From NCBI GenBank assembly GCA_045593725.1, contig JAZNXE010000011.1, positions 1 through 60,464 on the forward strand: 60,464 bases of DNA. The letters run 5' to 3'. The position numbers and the translations under genes were made by a program. The notes below the pieces were generated by a model. It had not been told where the DNA came from, did no database searches, and saw nothing but the letters and a program-made list of their open reading frames with translations. Of the stretch, positions 35,075-43,928 are shown piece after piece (within the stretch, counting starts at the first letter, position 1; every line of letters begins with the position of its first letter). The stretch comes from HGM12713 sp045593725. Lineage in GTDB: Bacteria; Bacillota; Clostridia; Oscillospirales; CAG-272.

Positions 35075-35899
35075 ATGAAAAAAGTCGGGATAAAACACAG
35101 AGTAGAACAGCTTATAGCTAATAAGAGGGTAAGACGTATAGTGCTTATCCTTTTGTGCGCTATTGTTGCTTTGTGCGTATTTCGGCTCCTTTTACTTCTA
35201 TTTCCAGTAAAAGAATTTGAGATACAGGGCGATACGAAATACGACCTTAATGAGATAGTAAACGCAGCGGGAATAAGGACTGGTGACAGGCTTTACGGAC
35301 TAAGCAAGAGCAAGGCAGAAAAAAGACTTCTTGAAAAGTGTCCTTACATAGAAAGCGTAAAAATAGAGCGCAGGTTTCCCAATACCGTATGCTTTGTTAT
35401 TAAGGAAAGAGGCTCGGGCTGGTATCTTCAGGTGGGTGAGGATTTTTATGCATTGGATTATGACCTGAGGGTGCTGATGGAGACCTTTGACGAGCAGATG
35501 CTTAAGGACAGAGGACTGACAAAGCTTATTCTACCCGAACCTGAGAGCGCTATTGCGGGACGACATCCCGAATTCGGAAAAGGGGATGAAAGGCTGGTCA
35601 GCGAGACGCTGAGGATAATAGACGTCATAAGAACCAATGATATTAAGGACAGACTTAGTCTTGTTGACCTATCAAACCGCTTTGAGATAAAGATGGTGGT
35701 TGACGGTACATACTCTGTGGACTTCGGGGATATGGAGGATGCGGATAAAAAAATCGAGATGCTCCTCAAAACAATCGCCGATGCGCAGGATAACGGATAT
35801 GTAGGGGGAGAGATAAACTTTATTACACCCTCAAACGTGGGATTCAGAGGATATTTCTCTGACGTTTCCGAAAAGAATGAAGGCAACGGAAAAGATTAA
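35075..35899 (+). CDS. ftsQ: FtsQ/DivIB-type division protein
   Basis: 274 residues: basic N-terminus, one membrane helix (about 22-45), POTRA domain (KEFEIQGDTKYDLNEIVNAAG and CPYIESVKIERRFPNTVCF) and a FtsQ/DivIB beta domain. It acts in the periseptal space with FtsL and DivIC. The start follows AAGGAAAAGAAG and is driven by a consensus promoter separated from murG. The name divIB would fit equally well. Confidence 0.88.
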   Translation: MKKVGIKHRVEQLIANKRVRRIVLILLCAIVALCVFRLLLLLFPVKEFEIQGDTKYDLNEIVNAAGIRTGDRLYGLSKSKAEKRLLEKCPYIESVKIERRFPNTVCFVIKERGSGWYLQVGEDFYALDYDLRVLMETFDEQMLKDRGLTKLILPEPESAIAGRHPEFGKGDERLVSETLRIIDVIRTNDIKDRLSLVDLSNRFEIKMVVDGTYSVDFGDMEDADKKIEMLLKTIADAQDNGYVGGEINFITPSNVGFRGYFSDVSEKNEGNGKD

Positions 35900-35932
35900 A
35901 TGTAAAAAATTATTGAATTTTTTAAAAAACTA

Positions 35933-35961
35933 TTGCAAAAACGCGAATAATATATTATTAT
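35933..35961 (+). promoter_or_regulatory. promoter of the first ftsZ
   Basis: TTGCAA (35933-35938), 17 bp, TATTAT (35956-35961). The arrangement and much of the flanking sequence recur before the second ftsZ. Confidence 0.6.
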
Positions 35962-35993
35962 AATATATATAATTATGTGCGGAGGATGTAAAA

Positions 35994-37121
35994 ATGACTT
36001 TTGAACACGATGATAGCTACCAGAGCGGCGTATGTATAAAGGTGGTTGGAGTAGGCGGAGGCGGTAACAATGCCGTTAACCGTATGATAGCTTCCAACGT
36101 AAGAGGTGTTGAATTTGTTTCTATCAATACCGACAGACAGGCACTTAAAAATTCGCTTGCTCCTAATCAGGTGGCAATCGGAGAGAAGATTACCAAGGGT
36201 TTTGGAGCAGGTGCCAATCCCTCCATTGGAACAAGGTCTGCCGAGGAGTCGCTTGAGGATATAAAGGCTGCTCTCGCAGGCGCCGATATGGTATTCGTTA
36301 CCGCGGGTATGGGCGGCGGAACGGGTACGGGTGCTGCTCCCGTTGTGGCTAAGATAGCTCACGATATGGATATACTTACAGTAGGTATCGTAACTAAGCC
36401 CTTCGCTTTCGAAGGAAAGAGAAGAATGGAACAGGCGCTGGCGGGAATTGAGGAGTTCAGTCAGTATGTTGATTCTCTCGTTGTTATTCCCAACGAAAGA
36501 CTTAAGCTGGTTACCGACAGCAGAATCACTCTCTTTAACGCATTCTCTGAGGCTGATGACATTCTCCGCAAGGGTGTACAGAGCATTTCCGAGCTTATCA
36601 ACGTAGAGCAGTTTATTAACCTTGACTTTGCGGACGTTACCTCTGTAATGGCTCATTCGGGTCTTGCTCACATGGGTATAGGAAGCGCTACGGGTAAGGA
36701 TAAGGCTCAGGAGGCTGCAAGTATGGCTATTGCCAGCCCCTTGCTGGAAACATCTATTAAGGGTGCTACGGGCGTTATCATAAGCTTCTCGGTTTCTCCC
36801 GATGTAGGTCTTGAGGACGTTGACCTTGCTGCTAATATGGTTACCAATGAATGCAATCCCGATGCTAACATCATATTCGGCGTTGGATTTGACGAAAACC
36901 TCGAGGACGAAATGAGAATAACCATTATAGCTACCGGCTTTACAAAGGAAACTAATGAAGCTCCTGCAAAAGAGGATTCAAAGCCTGTGGAAGAATCGGC
37001 TAAGACTGCAGCTATCGATCCTAAGGCAGAGAATGTAGAGGAGGCTGCTCCCATAAAGGTAGCTTCTCAAAAGAATTCTAACGCTCTTGACCTTGATGAC
37101 ATTCTTGGAGATTTGTTTTAA
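35994..37121 (+). CDS. ftsZ: cell division protein FtsZ, copy 1
   Basis: 375-residue tubulin-like GTPase that forms the division ring. VGVGGGGNNAVNRMI, the GTP-binding GMGGGTGTGAAPVVA, NERLKLVTDSRITLFNAF and the T7-loop segment INLDFADVTSVM are intact, so the protein should bind and hydrolyse GTP. The linker is about 50 residues and the C-terminus is DLDDILGDLF, unlike the usual conserved FtsZ tail peptide. GGAGG lies about 8 bases before ATG 35994. A second, closely similar ftsZ follows. Confidence 0.95.
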   Translation: MTFEHDDSYQSGVCIKVVGVGGGGNNAVNRMIASNVRGVEFVSINTDRQALKNSLAPNQVAIGEKITKGFGAGANPSIGTRSAEESLEDIKAALAGADMVFVTAGMGGGTGTGAAPVVAKIAHDMDILTVGIVTKPFAFEGKRRMEQALAGIEEFSQYVDSLVVIPNERLKLVTDSRITLFNAFSEADDILRKGVQSISELINVEQFINLDFADVTSVMAHSGLAHMGIGSATGKDKAQEAASMAIASPLLETSIKGATGVIISFSVSPDVGLEDVDLAANMVTNECNPDANIIFGVGFDENLEDEMRITIIATGFTKETNEAPAKEDSKPVEESAKTAAIDPKAENVEEAAPIKVASQKNSNALDLDDILGDLF

Positions 37122-37144
37122 TCAAATTGCAAAGTAAACAAGCA

Positions 37145-37188
37145 AACGCTACGGCAGACGGTAAGTTTTGCCGTAGCGTTATTATTTT
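37145..37188 (+). terminator. probable terminator between the ftsZ genes
   Basis: AACGCTACGGCA pairs with TGCCGTAGCGTT over a 12-base loop, followed by ATTATTTT. The T-run is interrupted, but the 12-bp stem is strong. Confidence 0.7.
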
Positions 37189-37221
37189 GTAAAAAAAAGT
37201 ATATAAATTTTTCTAAAACTA

Positions 37222-37250
37222 TTGCAAAATTCATCGAAATATATTATTAT
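37222..37250 (+). promoter_or_regulatory. promoter of the second ftsZ
   Basis: TTGCAA (37222-37227), 17 bp, TATTAT (37245-37250), the same boxes and spacing as the first ftsZ promoter, with shared CTATTGCAAAA and TATATTATTATA segments. Confidence 0.6.
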
Positions 37251-37287
37251 ATAAGAGAAGGATATTTACAAAGCGGAGGAAAAGAAA

Positions 37288-38346
37288 ATGGGATTTGAAC
37301 AGTTTGACAATAATGAATATGGCGTAAACATAAAGGTTGTGGGAGTCGGCGGTGGCGGAAATAACGCTGTTAACCGAATGATTGCCTCCGAGGTTAAGGG
37401 TGTAGAGTTTATCGCCATAAATACCGATAAGCAGGCGCTGAAGAAATCGGTTGCGCCAAAGCAGCTTGCAATAGGAGAAAAGATTACTAACGGCTTTGGT
37501 GCCGGCTCTAATCCCGAGTTAGGAAAGAGAGCGGCGGACGAGGCGTACAACGATATAAAGAAGCTGCTTTCGGGCGCGGATATGGTGTTTGTTACCGCAG
37601 GAATGGGAGGCGGAACGGGTACGGGAGCTACTCCTATCGTTGCAAAGGCGGCAAGAGAGATGGATATACTTACCGTAGGTGTAGTTACAACTCCCTTTGG
37701 CTTCGAGGGCAAAAAGAGAATGCTTCAGGCAGAAGAAGGAATAAAGGAAATAAGCCAGTACGTTGACTCACTTGTTGTTATCCCCAACGAAAGACTGAAG
37801 CTGGTTGCGGATTCAAGAATTACTCTTGCTACTGCCTTTTCTGAGGCTGACGAGGTTCTTCGCAGGGGTGTTCAGAGTATTTCCGACCTTATAAACGTAC
37901 CGGGATTTATCAACATAGACTTTGCGGACGTCACCTCGGTTCTTGCTAACTCGGGTGTTGCATATATGGGTATGGGTAAGGCTACGGGTAAGGATAAGGC
38001 TCAGGAAGCGGCTATGATGGCTATATCCAGTCCCTTGCTTGAAACCTCTATAAAGGGCGCCAAGGGTGTTATCATAAGTATTTCCGCTTCTGCCGACGTA
38101 GGACTTGAGGACGTTGACCTGGCTTCTACTATGATAGCTAATGAGTGTAACTCGGACGCAAGTGTTATCTGGGGAGTTGCCTTTGACCCTGAGCTTGAGG
38201 ACGAAATGAGAATTACTATCATAGCGGCAGATTTTGAGGTTGAGGAAGAGGACGTTGAGGCTGCCATTATCGAAGCAAATTCCGAGATAAAGGAAGAGCC
38301 CGCCGCAAAGCCTGTGAACGACGATTTCTTTGACGGATTGTTTTAA
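37288..38346 (+). CDS. ftsZ: cell division protein FtsZ, copy 2
   Basis: 352-residue paralog of the preceding gene, with the same motifs: VGVGGGGNNAVNRMI, GMGGGTGTGATPIVA, NERLKLVADSRITLATAF and INIDFADVTSVL. The linker is shorter than in copy 1 and the tail ends DDFFDGLF. Both copies keep nucleotide-binding and T7-loop residues, so neither looks decayed. The tails differ, which suggests different membrane tethers or timing, for example vegetative against sporulation septa; that is speculation. GGAGG lies 9 bases before ATG 37288. It has its own promoter and a terminator follows. Confidence 0.95.
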   Translation: MGFEQFDNNEYGVNIKVVGVGGGGNNAVNRMIASEVKGVEFIAINTDKQALKKSVAPKQLAIGEKITNGFGAGSNPELGKRAADEAYNDIKKLLSGADMVFVTAGMGGGTGTGATPIVAKAAREMDILTVGVVTTPFGFEGKKRMLQAEEGIKEISQYVDSLVVIPNERLKLVADSRITLATAFSEADEVLRRGVQSISDLINVPGFINIDFADVTSVLANSGVAYMGMGKATGKDKAQEAAMMAISSPLLETSIKGAKGVIISISASADVGLEDVDLASTMIANECNSDASVIWGVAFDPELEDEMRITIIAADFEVEEEDVEAAIIEANSEIKEEPAAKPVNDDFFDGLF

Positions 38347-38349
38347 TGC

Positions 38350-38381
38350 AAAAAGTTCCCTGATTTTCAGGGAACTTTTTA
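38350..38381. terminator. bidirectional terminator
   Basis: AAAAAGTTCCCTG pairs with CAGGGAACTTTTT around ATTTT. T-runs on both strands let it serve ftsZ copy 2 and the convergent decarboxylase gene. Confidence 0.9.
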
Positions 38382-39719
38382 CTTTATAACATCTATTTTT
38401 TCTATTCCGTAATAGTGCATCAGCTCTATTGCGTTGCTGTCTATGACCTCTCCGCTTATCACGATAGGAACTGCGGGTGGGCAGGATACGGTAGGGGTGG
38501 CGCAGATTCTTCCTTCGGCATCCTGTATCCTTATTATCTCGCTGTTGGAAAATATTGCCTCCCGAATAGACATTTTGCAATAGGGCGGAGTTAGCAGAGA
38601 GGGCGTATCATTACCCAGCGGTGCTTTAGGCTTGAGGCAACAAAAGGCGTTGTATATACGCTCAAGGTCACTGTCCGAGTTTTCGGGCGTTATCATTAAC
38701 ACCGCATAATCAGAGTCCGCAAATTCTATTTCTATACCAAAGCGGGACAGATGCTTGGAAAGCTCGACACCCGAATATCCGCACTTGATTTTTGAAAAGA
38801 CTAATTTCAGCTCCTCGGTATCATTGCACGGAAAGCCGGATGCCAAAAGTTTATCTTTCAAAATCCGCACTTTTTTCATACATTTCGAAAGGAGCGCGCT
38901 ATATCCCTTTGTGATATACGCATTGCACATATCAAGGGACTGCAAAATAAGATATGAAGGACTTGTGGATGCAAAGACCGACATAGTATTTCGTATTTCT
39001 TCAATGGAAAAATCCTTATAATCCTTTGATATATGAAGATATGCTCCGCCGGTAAGCACGGGGAGTGTCTTGTGCGCCGAGTCACAGCACATATCCGCAC
39101 CGAGCGCCAACGGATGCTCAGAGGGCTCTTTAAAGGCGAGATATGCTCCGTGAGCGTTATCTACCATCAGAGGCAAACCGTGTCTGCGGCAGACCTTGGC
39201 GAGTCCTTTGACATCGGCTACATTGCCCAGATAATCGGGAGAAGTAATATAGACCGCGTGGGGAAGCGCTTTTGAGTTTTTTAGTGCATTTTCCAAATCT
39301 TGCGGTGTTATTTCGCAGGAGCAGAGGTGTAAAAATTCATTTGGGTATATCCACTCAACGTCTATATCCAAAATCCCACAAGCATATATAAATGCTTTAT
39401 GGGCATTTCGCGCCGCGAGGATTTTTGTTCGCTCATTGGCAGGCGTTTTTTTTCTTATGAGGGCAAGCATAGTCTTTATTGATAGGCTTGAGCCTTCGGT
39501 GGAATAAAAGCTGTGACCGCTACCGAAAAGGGAAGTGGCATTTTCCTCGCTCTCTGCTATTATGCCCGAAGCAGCGCCGAGCATGTCAGCTCCGTTTATC
39601 TCGGTGATGTCCAAGGCCTCACAGCCCAGAAAGATTTTTCCCTTATGCCCCGGCATATGAAAGCGCGATACGTCCCCTTGCGCGTATTTCCTTACAAAAT
39701 CGGCAACAGGTGTGGTCAT
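38379..39719 (-). CDS. Orn/Lys/Arg decarboxylase-like PLP enzyme
   Basis: 446 residues of the fold-type I Orn/Lys/Arg decarboxylase family. FHMPGHKGK near the start, DNAHGAYLAF in the middle and the PLP lysine in DSAHKTLPVLTGG are typical. Family enzymes without the wing domain include SpeA-type arginine decarboxylases; the substrate is not clear. The start is set at 39719, where ATG overlaps the maturase stop by 4 bp (ATGA); an earlier in-frame ATG lies inside the maturase gene. Co-translation with a SCIFF maturase is unexplained. Confidence 0.82.
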   Translation of the reverse strand: MTTPVADFVRKYAQGDVSRFHMPGHKGKIFLGCEALDITEINGADMLGAASGIIAESEENATSLFGSGHSFYSTEGSSLSIKTMLALIRKKTPANERTKILAARNAHKAFIYACGILDIDVEWIYPNEFLHLCSCEITPQDLENALKNSKALPHAVYITSPDYLGNVADVKGLAKVCRRHGLPLMVDNAHGAYLAFKEPSEHPLALGADMCCDSAHKTLPVLTGGAYLHISKDYKDFSIEEIRNTMSVFASTSPSYLILQSLDMCNAYITKGYSALLSKCMKKVRILKDKLLASGFPCNDTEELKLVFSKIKCGYSGVELSKHLSRFGIEIEFADSDYAVLMITPENSDSDLERIYNAFCCLKPKAPLGNDTPSLLTPPYCKMSIREAIFSNSEIIRIQDAEGRICATPTVSCPPAVPIVISGEVIDSNAIELMHYYGIEKIDVIK

Positions 39720-41092
39720 ACGTCCTCGACCTCTGCGACCTGTATCATAACGGCGCACTCAATACGCTTTTTGAAAAGCGCGCAGCCGTATTTGTATACA
39801 CCGTTTATGCTGCCCGTTGCGTGATACGAGTTAGCGGCGCATCCGCCCGAGCAATATAGTCTTGCCCAGCAATCCTTACATTCCTCACGGGCGTATGCGT
39901 TACAGGAGCGGAAGCAATCCTGTATTTCGGTGTTGGTAACTCCGTCGTAGATGTTTCCAAGGCTGTATTTGGGGTCACCCACGAACTGGTGGCAGGGGAA
40001 GAGCTCACCCCAAGGGGTTACCGCCATATACTCCGTGCCCGAGCCGCAGCCTGTTATTCTTTTGTAGATACAAGGGCCGTGCGTAAGGTCAAGCATATAG
40101 TGATAGAAGGTAAAGGGTCTGCCTTCTTTTTTTCTCTTTATCATTTCCTTGGCGAGTATCTCATACTGCTCAAACAGCTTGGGAAGGTCCTCATCTGTCA
40201 GCGCGTATGGGTCGCTGGGGGGACACACCACAGGCTCCATGCTAAGCTCTTTAAATCCAAGGTCAGCCATGTGGAAAAGGTCGTTTGTGAAATCCACGTT
40301 ATTATGGGTAAACGTACCGCGGACGTAATAGTCCTTGCCTCCGCGCTTTTCCACAAGGCGCAAAAACTTTGGGACTATTTTTTCGTAGCTACCGTTACCC
40401 GCGTAGTCGCGGCGGAAGTGGTCGTTTACCTCGGGTCTTCCGTCAAGGCTGAGCACCACGTTGCTCATTTCCTTGTTGAGAAAATCTATGACCTCGTCGT
40501 CTATGAGTATTCCGTTAGTCGTAAGTGTAAAGCGGAAGTTCTTGTTGTGCTTCTTTTCAATGCTTCTCGCGTATGCCACAAGCTGCTTAACAACATCCCA
40601 GTTCATAAGAGGCTCACCCCCAAAGAAGTCAACCTCAAGGTTTCTGCGGTTTCCCGAGTTTTCAATAAGAAAATCAAAGGCGCGCTTTCCTACCTCGAAG
40701 CTCATCAGCGCTCTGTCGCCCTGATATTTTCCCTGACTTGCAAAGCAGTATGAGCAGTTGAGGTTACAGGTATGGGCCACGTGTAAGCACAGAGCCTTTA
40801 TTACCTTACTGTTGTTCTTGTAATTACAGGCAAGCTCCTCGTATTCGTCCTTGGCAAACAGCTTTTTTGCTTCGATAAGTGATTCTATGTCACCTATGCA
40901 CTCAAGGACCTCTTCCTTTGTGACCTCGGGTAGGTGGCTGTATTTCTTGAGAATAGCCGCTACTATTTCATCCTTGGAGCTATTCTCATACATTTCGATT
41001 ATATCGTAAGCTACGTCGTCCACAGTATGCACAGAGCCGCTTGCAGTATCCAGAACTATGTTGTATCCGTTAAGTTTATATTGATGTACCAT
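39716..41092 (-). CDS. radical SAM SCIFF peptide maturase
   Basis: 458 residues. An N-terminal region resembling a peptide-recognition (RRE-like) domain (about 1-95) precedes the radical SAM core with CNLNCSYCFA at about 109-118 and FFGGEPLMNW. The C-terminal SPASM region is cysteine-rich: CGSGTEYMAV, CHQF, and CKDCWARLYCSGGC. CteB-type enzymes install thioether cross-links in the six-cysteine SCIFF peptide, which is encoded 75 bp upstream on the same strand. The family is near-universal in Clostridia. Confidence 0.93.
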   Translation of the reverse strand: MVHQYKLNGYNIVLDTASGSVHTVDDVAYDIIEMYENSSKDEIVAAILKKYSHLPEVTKEEVLECIGDIESLIEAKKLFAKDEYEELACNYKNNSKVIKALCLHVAHTCNLNCSYCFASQGKYQGDRALMSFEVGKRAFDFLIENSGNRRNLEVDFFGGEPLMNWDVVKQLVAYARSIEKKHNKNFRFTLTTNGILIDDEVIDFLNKEMSNVVLSLDGRPEVNDHFRRDYAGNGSYEKIVPKFLRLVEKRGGKDYYVRGTFTHNNVDFTNDLFHMADLGFKELSMEPVVCPPSDPYALTDEDLPKLFEQYEILAKEMIKRKKEGRPFTFYHYMLDLTHGPCIYKRITGCGSGTEYMAVTPWGELFPCHQFVGDPKYSLGNIYDGVTNTEIQDCFRSCNAYAREECKDCWARLYCSGGCAANSYHATGSINGVYKYGCALFKKRIECAVMIQVAEVEDV

Positions 41093-41116
41093 AATCTATT
41101 CCTTTTGTGTAACCTT

Positions 41117-41147
41117 AAAATCAAAACGCTGTCCGTTATAGACAGCG
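41117..41147 (-). terminator. attenuator between SCIFF and maturase genes
   Basis: CGCTGTC (41127-41133) and GACAGCG (41141-41147) form a hairpin; on the minus strand it is followed by TTTTGATTTT. It would leave more SCIFF transcript than maturase transcript. Confidence 0.6.
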
Positions 41148-41167
41148 TTTTTTGAGTTGCGGGAAAA

Positions 41168-41317
41168 TTAGTTGTTTTCCTTATTTTCGCACTGCTGATT
41201 TGCAACGCCGCAAGAAGTTTTGCAAGCGGACTGGCAAGAAGTCTGGCACTCGCCGCAGCCTCCGTTCTTAACGGTCTTTGCGATATCCTTAGTTTCAATT
41301 GTCTTAATTCTGCTCAT
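41168..41317 (-). CDS. scfA: SCIFF ribosomal precursor peptide
   Basis: 49-residue ranthipeptide precursor. The core CGECQTSCQSACKTSCG plus one later Cys gives six cysteines at positions 21, 24, 28, 32, 36 and 43, the defining pattern of the family (six cysteines in forty-five residues). The leader MSRIKTIETKDIAKTV precedes it. GGAGG lies upstream of the ATG at 41317. The adjacent maturase would link Cys sulfurs to backbone carbons. The product is thought to act in signalling in Clostridia; its role here is unknown. Length is typical. Confidence 0.93.
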   Translation of the reverse strand: MSRIKTIETKDIAKTVKNGGCGECQTSCQSACKTSCGVANQQCENKENN

Positions 41318-41354
41318 AATAAAGACCTCCGTATAACTTGAAATTTACTAATTC

Positions 41355-41383
41355 AGTATAGCATAAAGCGATTATTTTGTCAA
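41355..41383 (-). promoter_or_regulatory. SCIFF promoter
   Basis: On the minus strand TTGACA (41378-41383), 17 bp, TATACT (41355-41360). It is a strong promoter for the peptide, maturase and decarboxylase genes. Confidence 0.8.
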
Positions 41384-41409
41384 TAGTATAATGCTATTTT
41401 TTTGTGTTT

Positions 41410-42255
41410 TTAAGAGTGTGAATATCTTGTGGTATATACGTGATTCTCATTGGGAGAGAGCACAAGATGTCCGTCAGGGATATTAAGACCGTTTACCTTA
41501 CCTGCCTGAGGCTCAAGGCAAACGTAATCCTCCTTGCCTCTGGCATTCCATGTTATCCAGTGGTCGAAGTTCTCGGATACGGTGTATATGAAATTATCCA
41601 CGGTTACCGTATGTCCCGCGGCGGAATAGTAGCCGCACATTGCCACATCTCTGGCGGGAGAGCCTGTAACGAATTTCTTTTCAACGTCTGTAAGCTCTAT
41701 GTATCTGCCTGTGGGGATATCGTTGACAGCCTCCTGACGCTCCTTTACGGGGAAGGTAAACTGACCGTAGGGGATAGCGAAGGTGGTGTGTAGGCAGAAG
41801 GTATATGGCATATTCTTGTCGCCTATGTTCTTTATGTCAAATTTTTGGGAAAGTCCCTTATCGTCTATGGAATACGTAACAGTCATTTCAAAGTCGAAGG
41901 GATATACAGTGCCATTCCTGTTCACGAATTTCATAGTTACTGAGGTATCCGTTTGGTCTTCCACACAGAAGGGCTGGAAAAGCACAAGGCCGTGAAGATG
42001 AGAGTTGGTTCTCGGTTCGTTGACGGGAAGGGTATATTCTACGCCCTCAAAGGTAAATTTTCCCTCATAGGTTCTGTTAGCGGGAAGAAGTATAGGCGAG
42101 CCTTGAAGATAAGGGTTCGTGTCTATCTGGCTCTCGTCAACCAAGGGGCGGAGAACATTTTTTGAATTGTAAAGAAGATATACCAGATTTCCGCCCAGTC
42201 TGGGGCAAACGCCCGCAACCCAAGGACCTTTTTTTAAAACAATAACGTCTTTCAT
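41410..42255 (-). CDS. aldose 1-epimerase family protein
   Basis: 281-residue galactose mutarotase-like beta-sandwich protein. GSPILLPANRTYEG, NSHLHGLV with the expected His, and the later CLHTTFAIPYG carry the typical sugar-binding residues; the late CLEPQAG contains the catalytic Glu. It interconverts sugar anomers or acts on a related hexose. It stands alone with its own promoter, and AAGGAG lies before ATG 42255. Confidence 0.85.
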   Translation of the reverse strand: MKDVIVLKKGPWVAGVCPRLGGNLVYLLYNSKNVLRPLVDESQIDTNPYLQGSPILLPANRTYEGKFTFEGVEYTLPVNEPRTNSHLHGLVLFQPFCVEDQTDTSVTMKFVNRNGTVYPFDFEMTVTYSIDDKGLSQKFDIKNIGDKNMPYTFCLHTTFAIPYGQFTFPVKERQEAVNDIPTGRYIELTDVEKKFVTGSPARDVAMCGYYSAAGHTVTVDNFIYTVSENFDHWITWNARGKEDYVCLEPQAGKVNGLNIPDGHLVLSPNENHVYTTRYSHS

Positions 42256-42287
42256 TGGTTGTTGCTCCTTAAGTATTTGATGTATAA

Positions 42288-42316
42288 ATTATATAATACC
42301 TGACTTTTGTTGTCAA
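42288..42316 (-). promoter_or_regulatory. promoter of the aldose epimerase gene
   Basis: On the minus strand TTGACA (42311-42316), 17 bp, TATAAT (42288-42293), full consensus. Confidence 0.85.
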
Positions 42317-42325
42317 TACAGTAAT

Positions 42326-43084
42326 TTAATCCTCTGAATAGTTTTTTATGCCCTGCATTTTGCCTATCTGGCGAAATCCGTCTATCTCTCCGCGTTGTAT
42401 CGCGCCGAATATGCGGTAGCGAAGCCCCTTGTTTTCGCGCTCCAGTGTGGCAAGGAGCTTTTTCATTTTCTCGCGCTCGGTATTTCCGTCAGCGGGGCAG
42501 GGGGATTTCACAACGGGAAGGTCAGACTTTGAGGCAAAGTAGCGCACGTCCTTCTCCGGCATATATATCATAGGTCTGATGAGTGTTATGCCTGTGTTTG
42601 AAAGATAGGTAACGGGCTGGAAGCATCCAAGCCTACCCTCGTAGAAAAGATTGAGCATAAAGGTTTCAACCACGTCGTCAAAGTGGTGACCGAGAGCTAC
42701 CTTGTTAAAGCCTATGTCCCTTGCATATCCGTAAAGCGCGCCACGACGCATCTTGGCGCAAAGAGAGCAGGGATTTTTTTCTTTTCGCACGTCAAATATT
42801 ACCTTGGATATCTGAGTGGGAACTATGTGATATTCTACTCCAAGCTCGTCGCACAGAGCTTTTATGGCAGAAAAATCCACCCCATCAAAGCCCATATCCA
42901 CGGTTACGGCACAAAGCTCGAATTTTTTTGGGTAAAAGCGTCTGAGGTCAGCCATAGCGCAGAGAAGGGTGAGAGAGTCTTTTCCCGCCGATACACCTAC
43001 GGCTATCCTGTCGCCTTCCTCTATCATATTGTAGTCATCTACGCCTCGTCTGACGTAGCTGAGGACTCGTTTTATATTTTCCAT
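42326..43084 (-). CDS. TtcA-like tRNA sulfurtransferase
   Basis: 252 residues, PP-loop ATPase with GVSAGKDSLTLLCAM, a CSLCAKMRRG pair of Cys for an iron-sulfur cluster and a third Cys in SPCPADGN. This arrangement matches TtcA (tRNA 2-thiocytidine synthesis) and differs from TilS. It probably thiolates C32 of certain tRNAs. It lies 9 bp after a tRNA methyltransferase-like gene on the same strand, forming a small tRNA-modification operon. Confidence 0.85.
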   Translation of the reverse strand: MENIKRVLSYVRRGVDDYNMIEEGDRIAVGVSAGKDSLTLLCAMADLRRFYPKKFELCAVTVDMGFDGVDFSAIKALCDELGVEYHIVPTQISKVIFDVRKEKNPCSLCAKMRRGALYGYARDIGFNKVALGHHFDDVVETFMLNLFYEGRLGCFQPVTYLSNTGITLIRPMIYMPEKDVRYFASKSDLPVVKSPCPADGNTEREKMKKLLATLERENKGLRYRIFGAIQRGEIDGFRQIGKMQGIKNYSED

Positions 43085-43093
43085 AAAGCTTCC

Positions 43094-43849
43094 TTATTCA
43101 AAAGACATAGTGTCGTAAATTTTTCGCGCTCTCTCGCTCATCTGCCCTCTATCCTTTCCATCGTAAAGGAAAAGGGGAGCTGTAACCTTTATGCCCGAGG
43201 CACCGCCCTTTGTAGCCGATATAAGCACCATGGAGGGGGAGCTTTCGCTGTCAGCGTGTACGAAGGTCATTATTTTTGGCTCAAGGCGGTTCTTTCGCAT
43301 AGCCGCTATTATATCGGTAAGACGGTCGGGACGCCATACGGCATAAAATTTGCCCCCGTGCTTAAGCAAACGAAAAGCGGCGGCGCAGAAATCGTCTATA
43401 TCTCCGCAGACCTCGTGACGGGCTATATATTTATAGTCGCATTCGTTGCGCTTCCCGCTGTCTGTCTTCATATAGGGAGGGTTTGAGAATACTACGTCAG
43501 CTTCTCCCTCTATATCCGATGGAACAGCTTTTGTGACATCCTTACACAGAACGCTTATTTTTCCATCCATCCCGTTCAGGCGCACGTTACGCTGGGCAAT
43601 ATCGGCAAAATCCTTCTGTATCTCAAGGGCGCTTATTTTTGAAAATCTGTTTCTAGCCATTAAAAGAAGTGAAATTATTCCCGTACCCGCGCCAAGCTCC
43701 GCGGCTGTGCCTTTGGGCTGCGGCTTTATAAAGGAAGCTAACAAAAAGGCGTCTGTACCAAAGGTAAGTCCGTCCTTTTTCTGTATTATCCTTATATGCT
43801 CGTTTACGTCGTCAAAACGCTCGTCCTCAGCAATAACCGTATCTATCAC
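43094..43849 (-). CDS. TrmN6-like tRNA adenine-N6 methyltransferase
   Basis: 251-residue class I SAM-dependent methyltransferase of the YfiC/TrmN6 group. The SAM motif AAELGAGTGIISLLLM and the N6-adenine/amino-methyltransferase motif SNPPYMK are clear. It probably methylates A37 of a tRNA; YfiC relatives use tRNA1(Val). First gene of the two-gene operon with the TtcA-like enzyme. Confidence 0.85.
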   Translation of the reverse strand: MIDTVIAEDERFDDVNEHIRIIQKKDGLTFGTDAFLLASFIKPQPKGTAAELGAGTGIISLLLMARNRFSKISALEIQKDFADIAQRNVRLNGMDGKISVLCKDVTKAVPSDIEGEADVVFSNPPYMKTDSGKRNECDYKYIARHEVCGDIDDFCAAAFRLLKHGGKFYAVWRPDRLTDIIAAMRKNRLEPKIMTFVHADSESSPSMVLISATKGGASGIKVTAPLFLYDGKDRGQMSERARKIYDTMSFE

Positions 43850-43867
43850 CGTTACCTCCCTCCTACA

Positions 43868-43903
43868 TAAAAACGAAAGGTTGCTGCAAAGAATGCAACA
43901 ACC
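43868..43903 (-). terminator. terminator of the ferredoxin gene
   Basis: On the minus strand GGTTGTTGCA and TGCAGCAACC pair with one G-U, followed by TTTCGTTTTTA. Confidence 0.75.
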
Positions 43904-43928
43904 CCGTCTATGTACCGATAATTATAAA

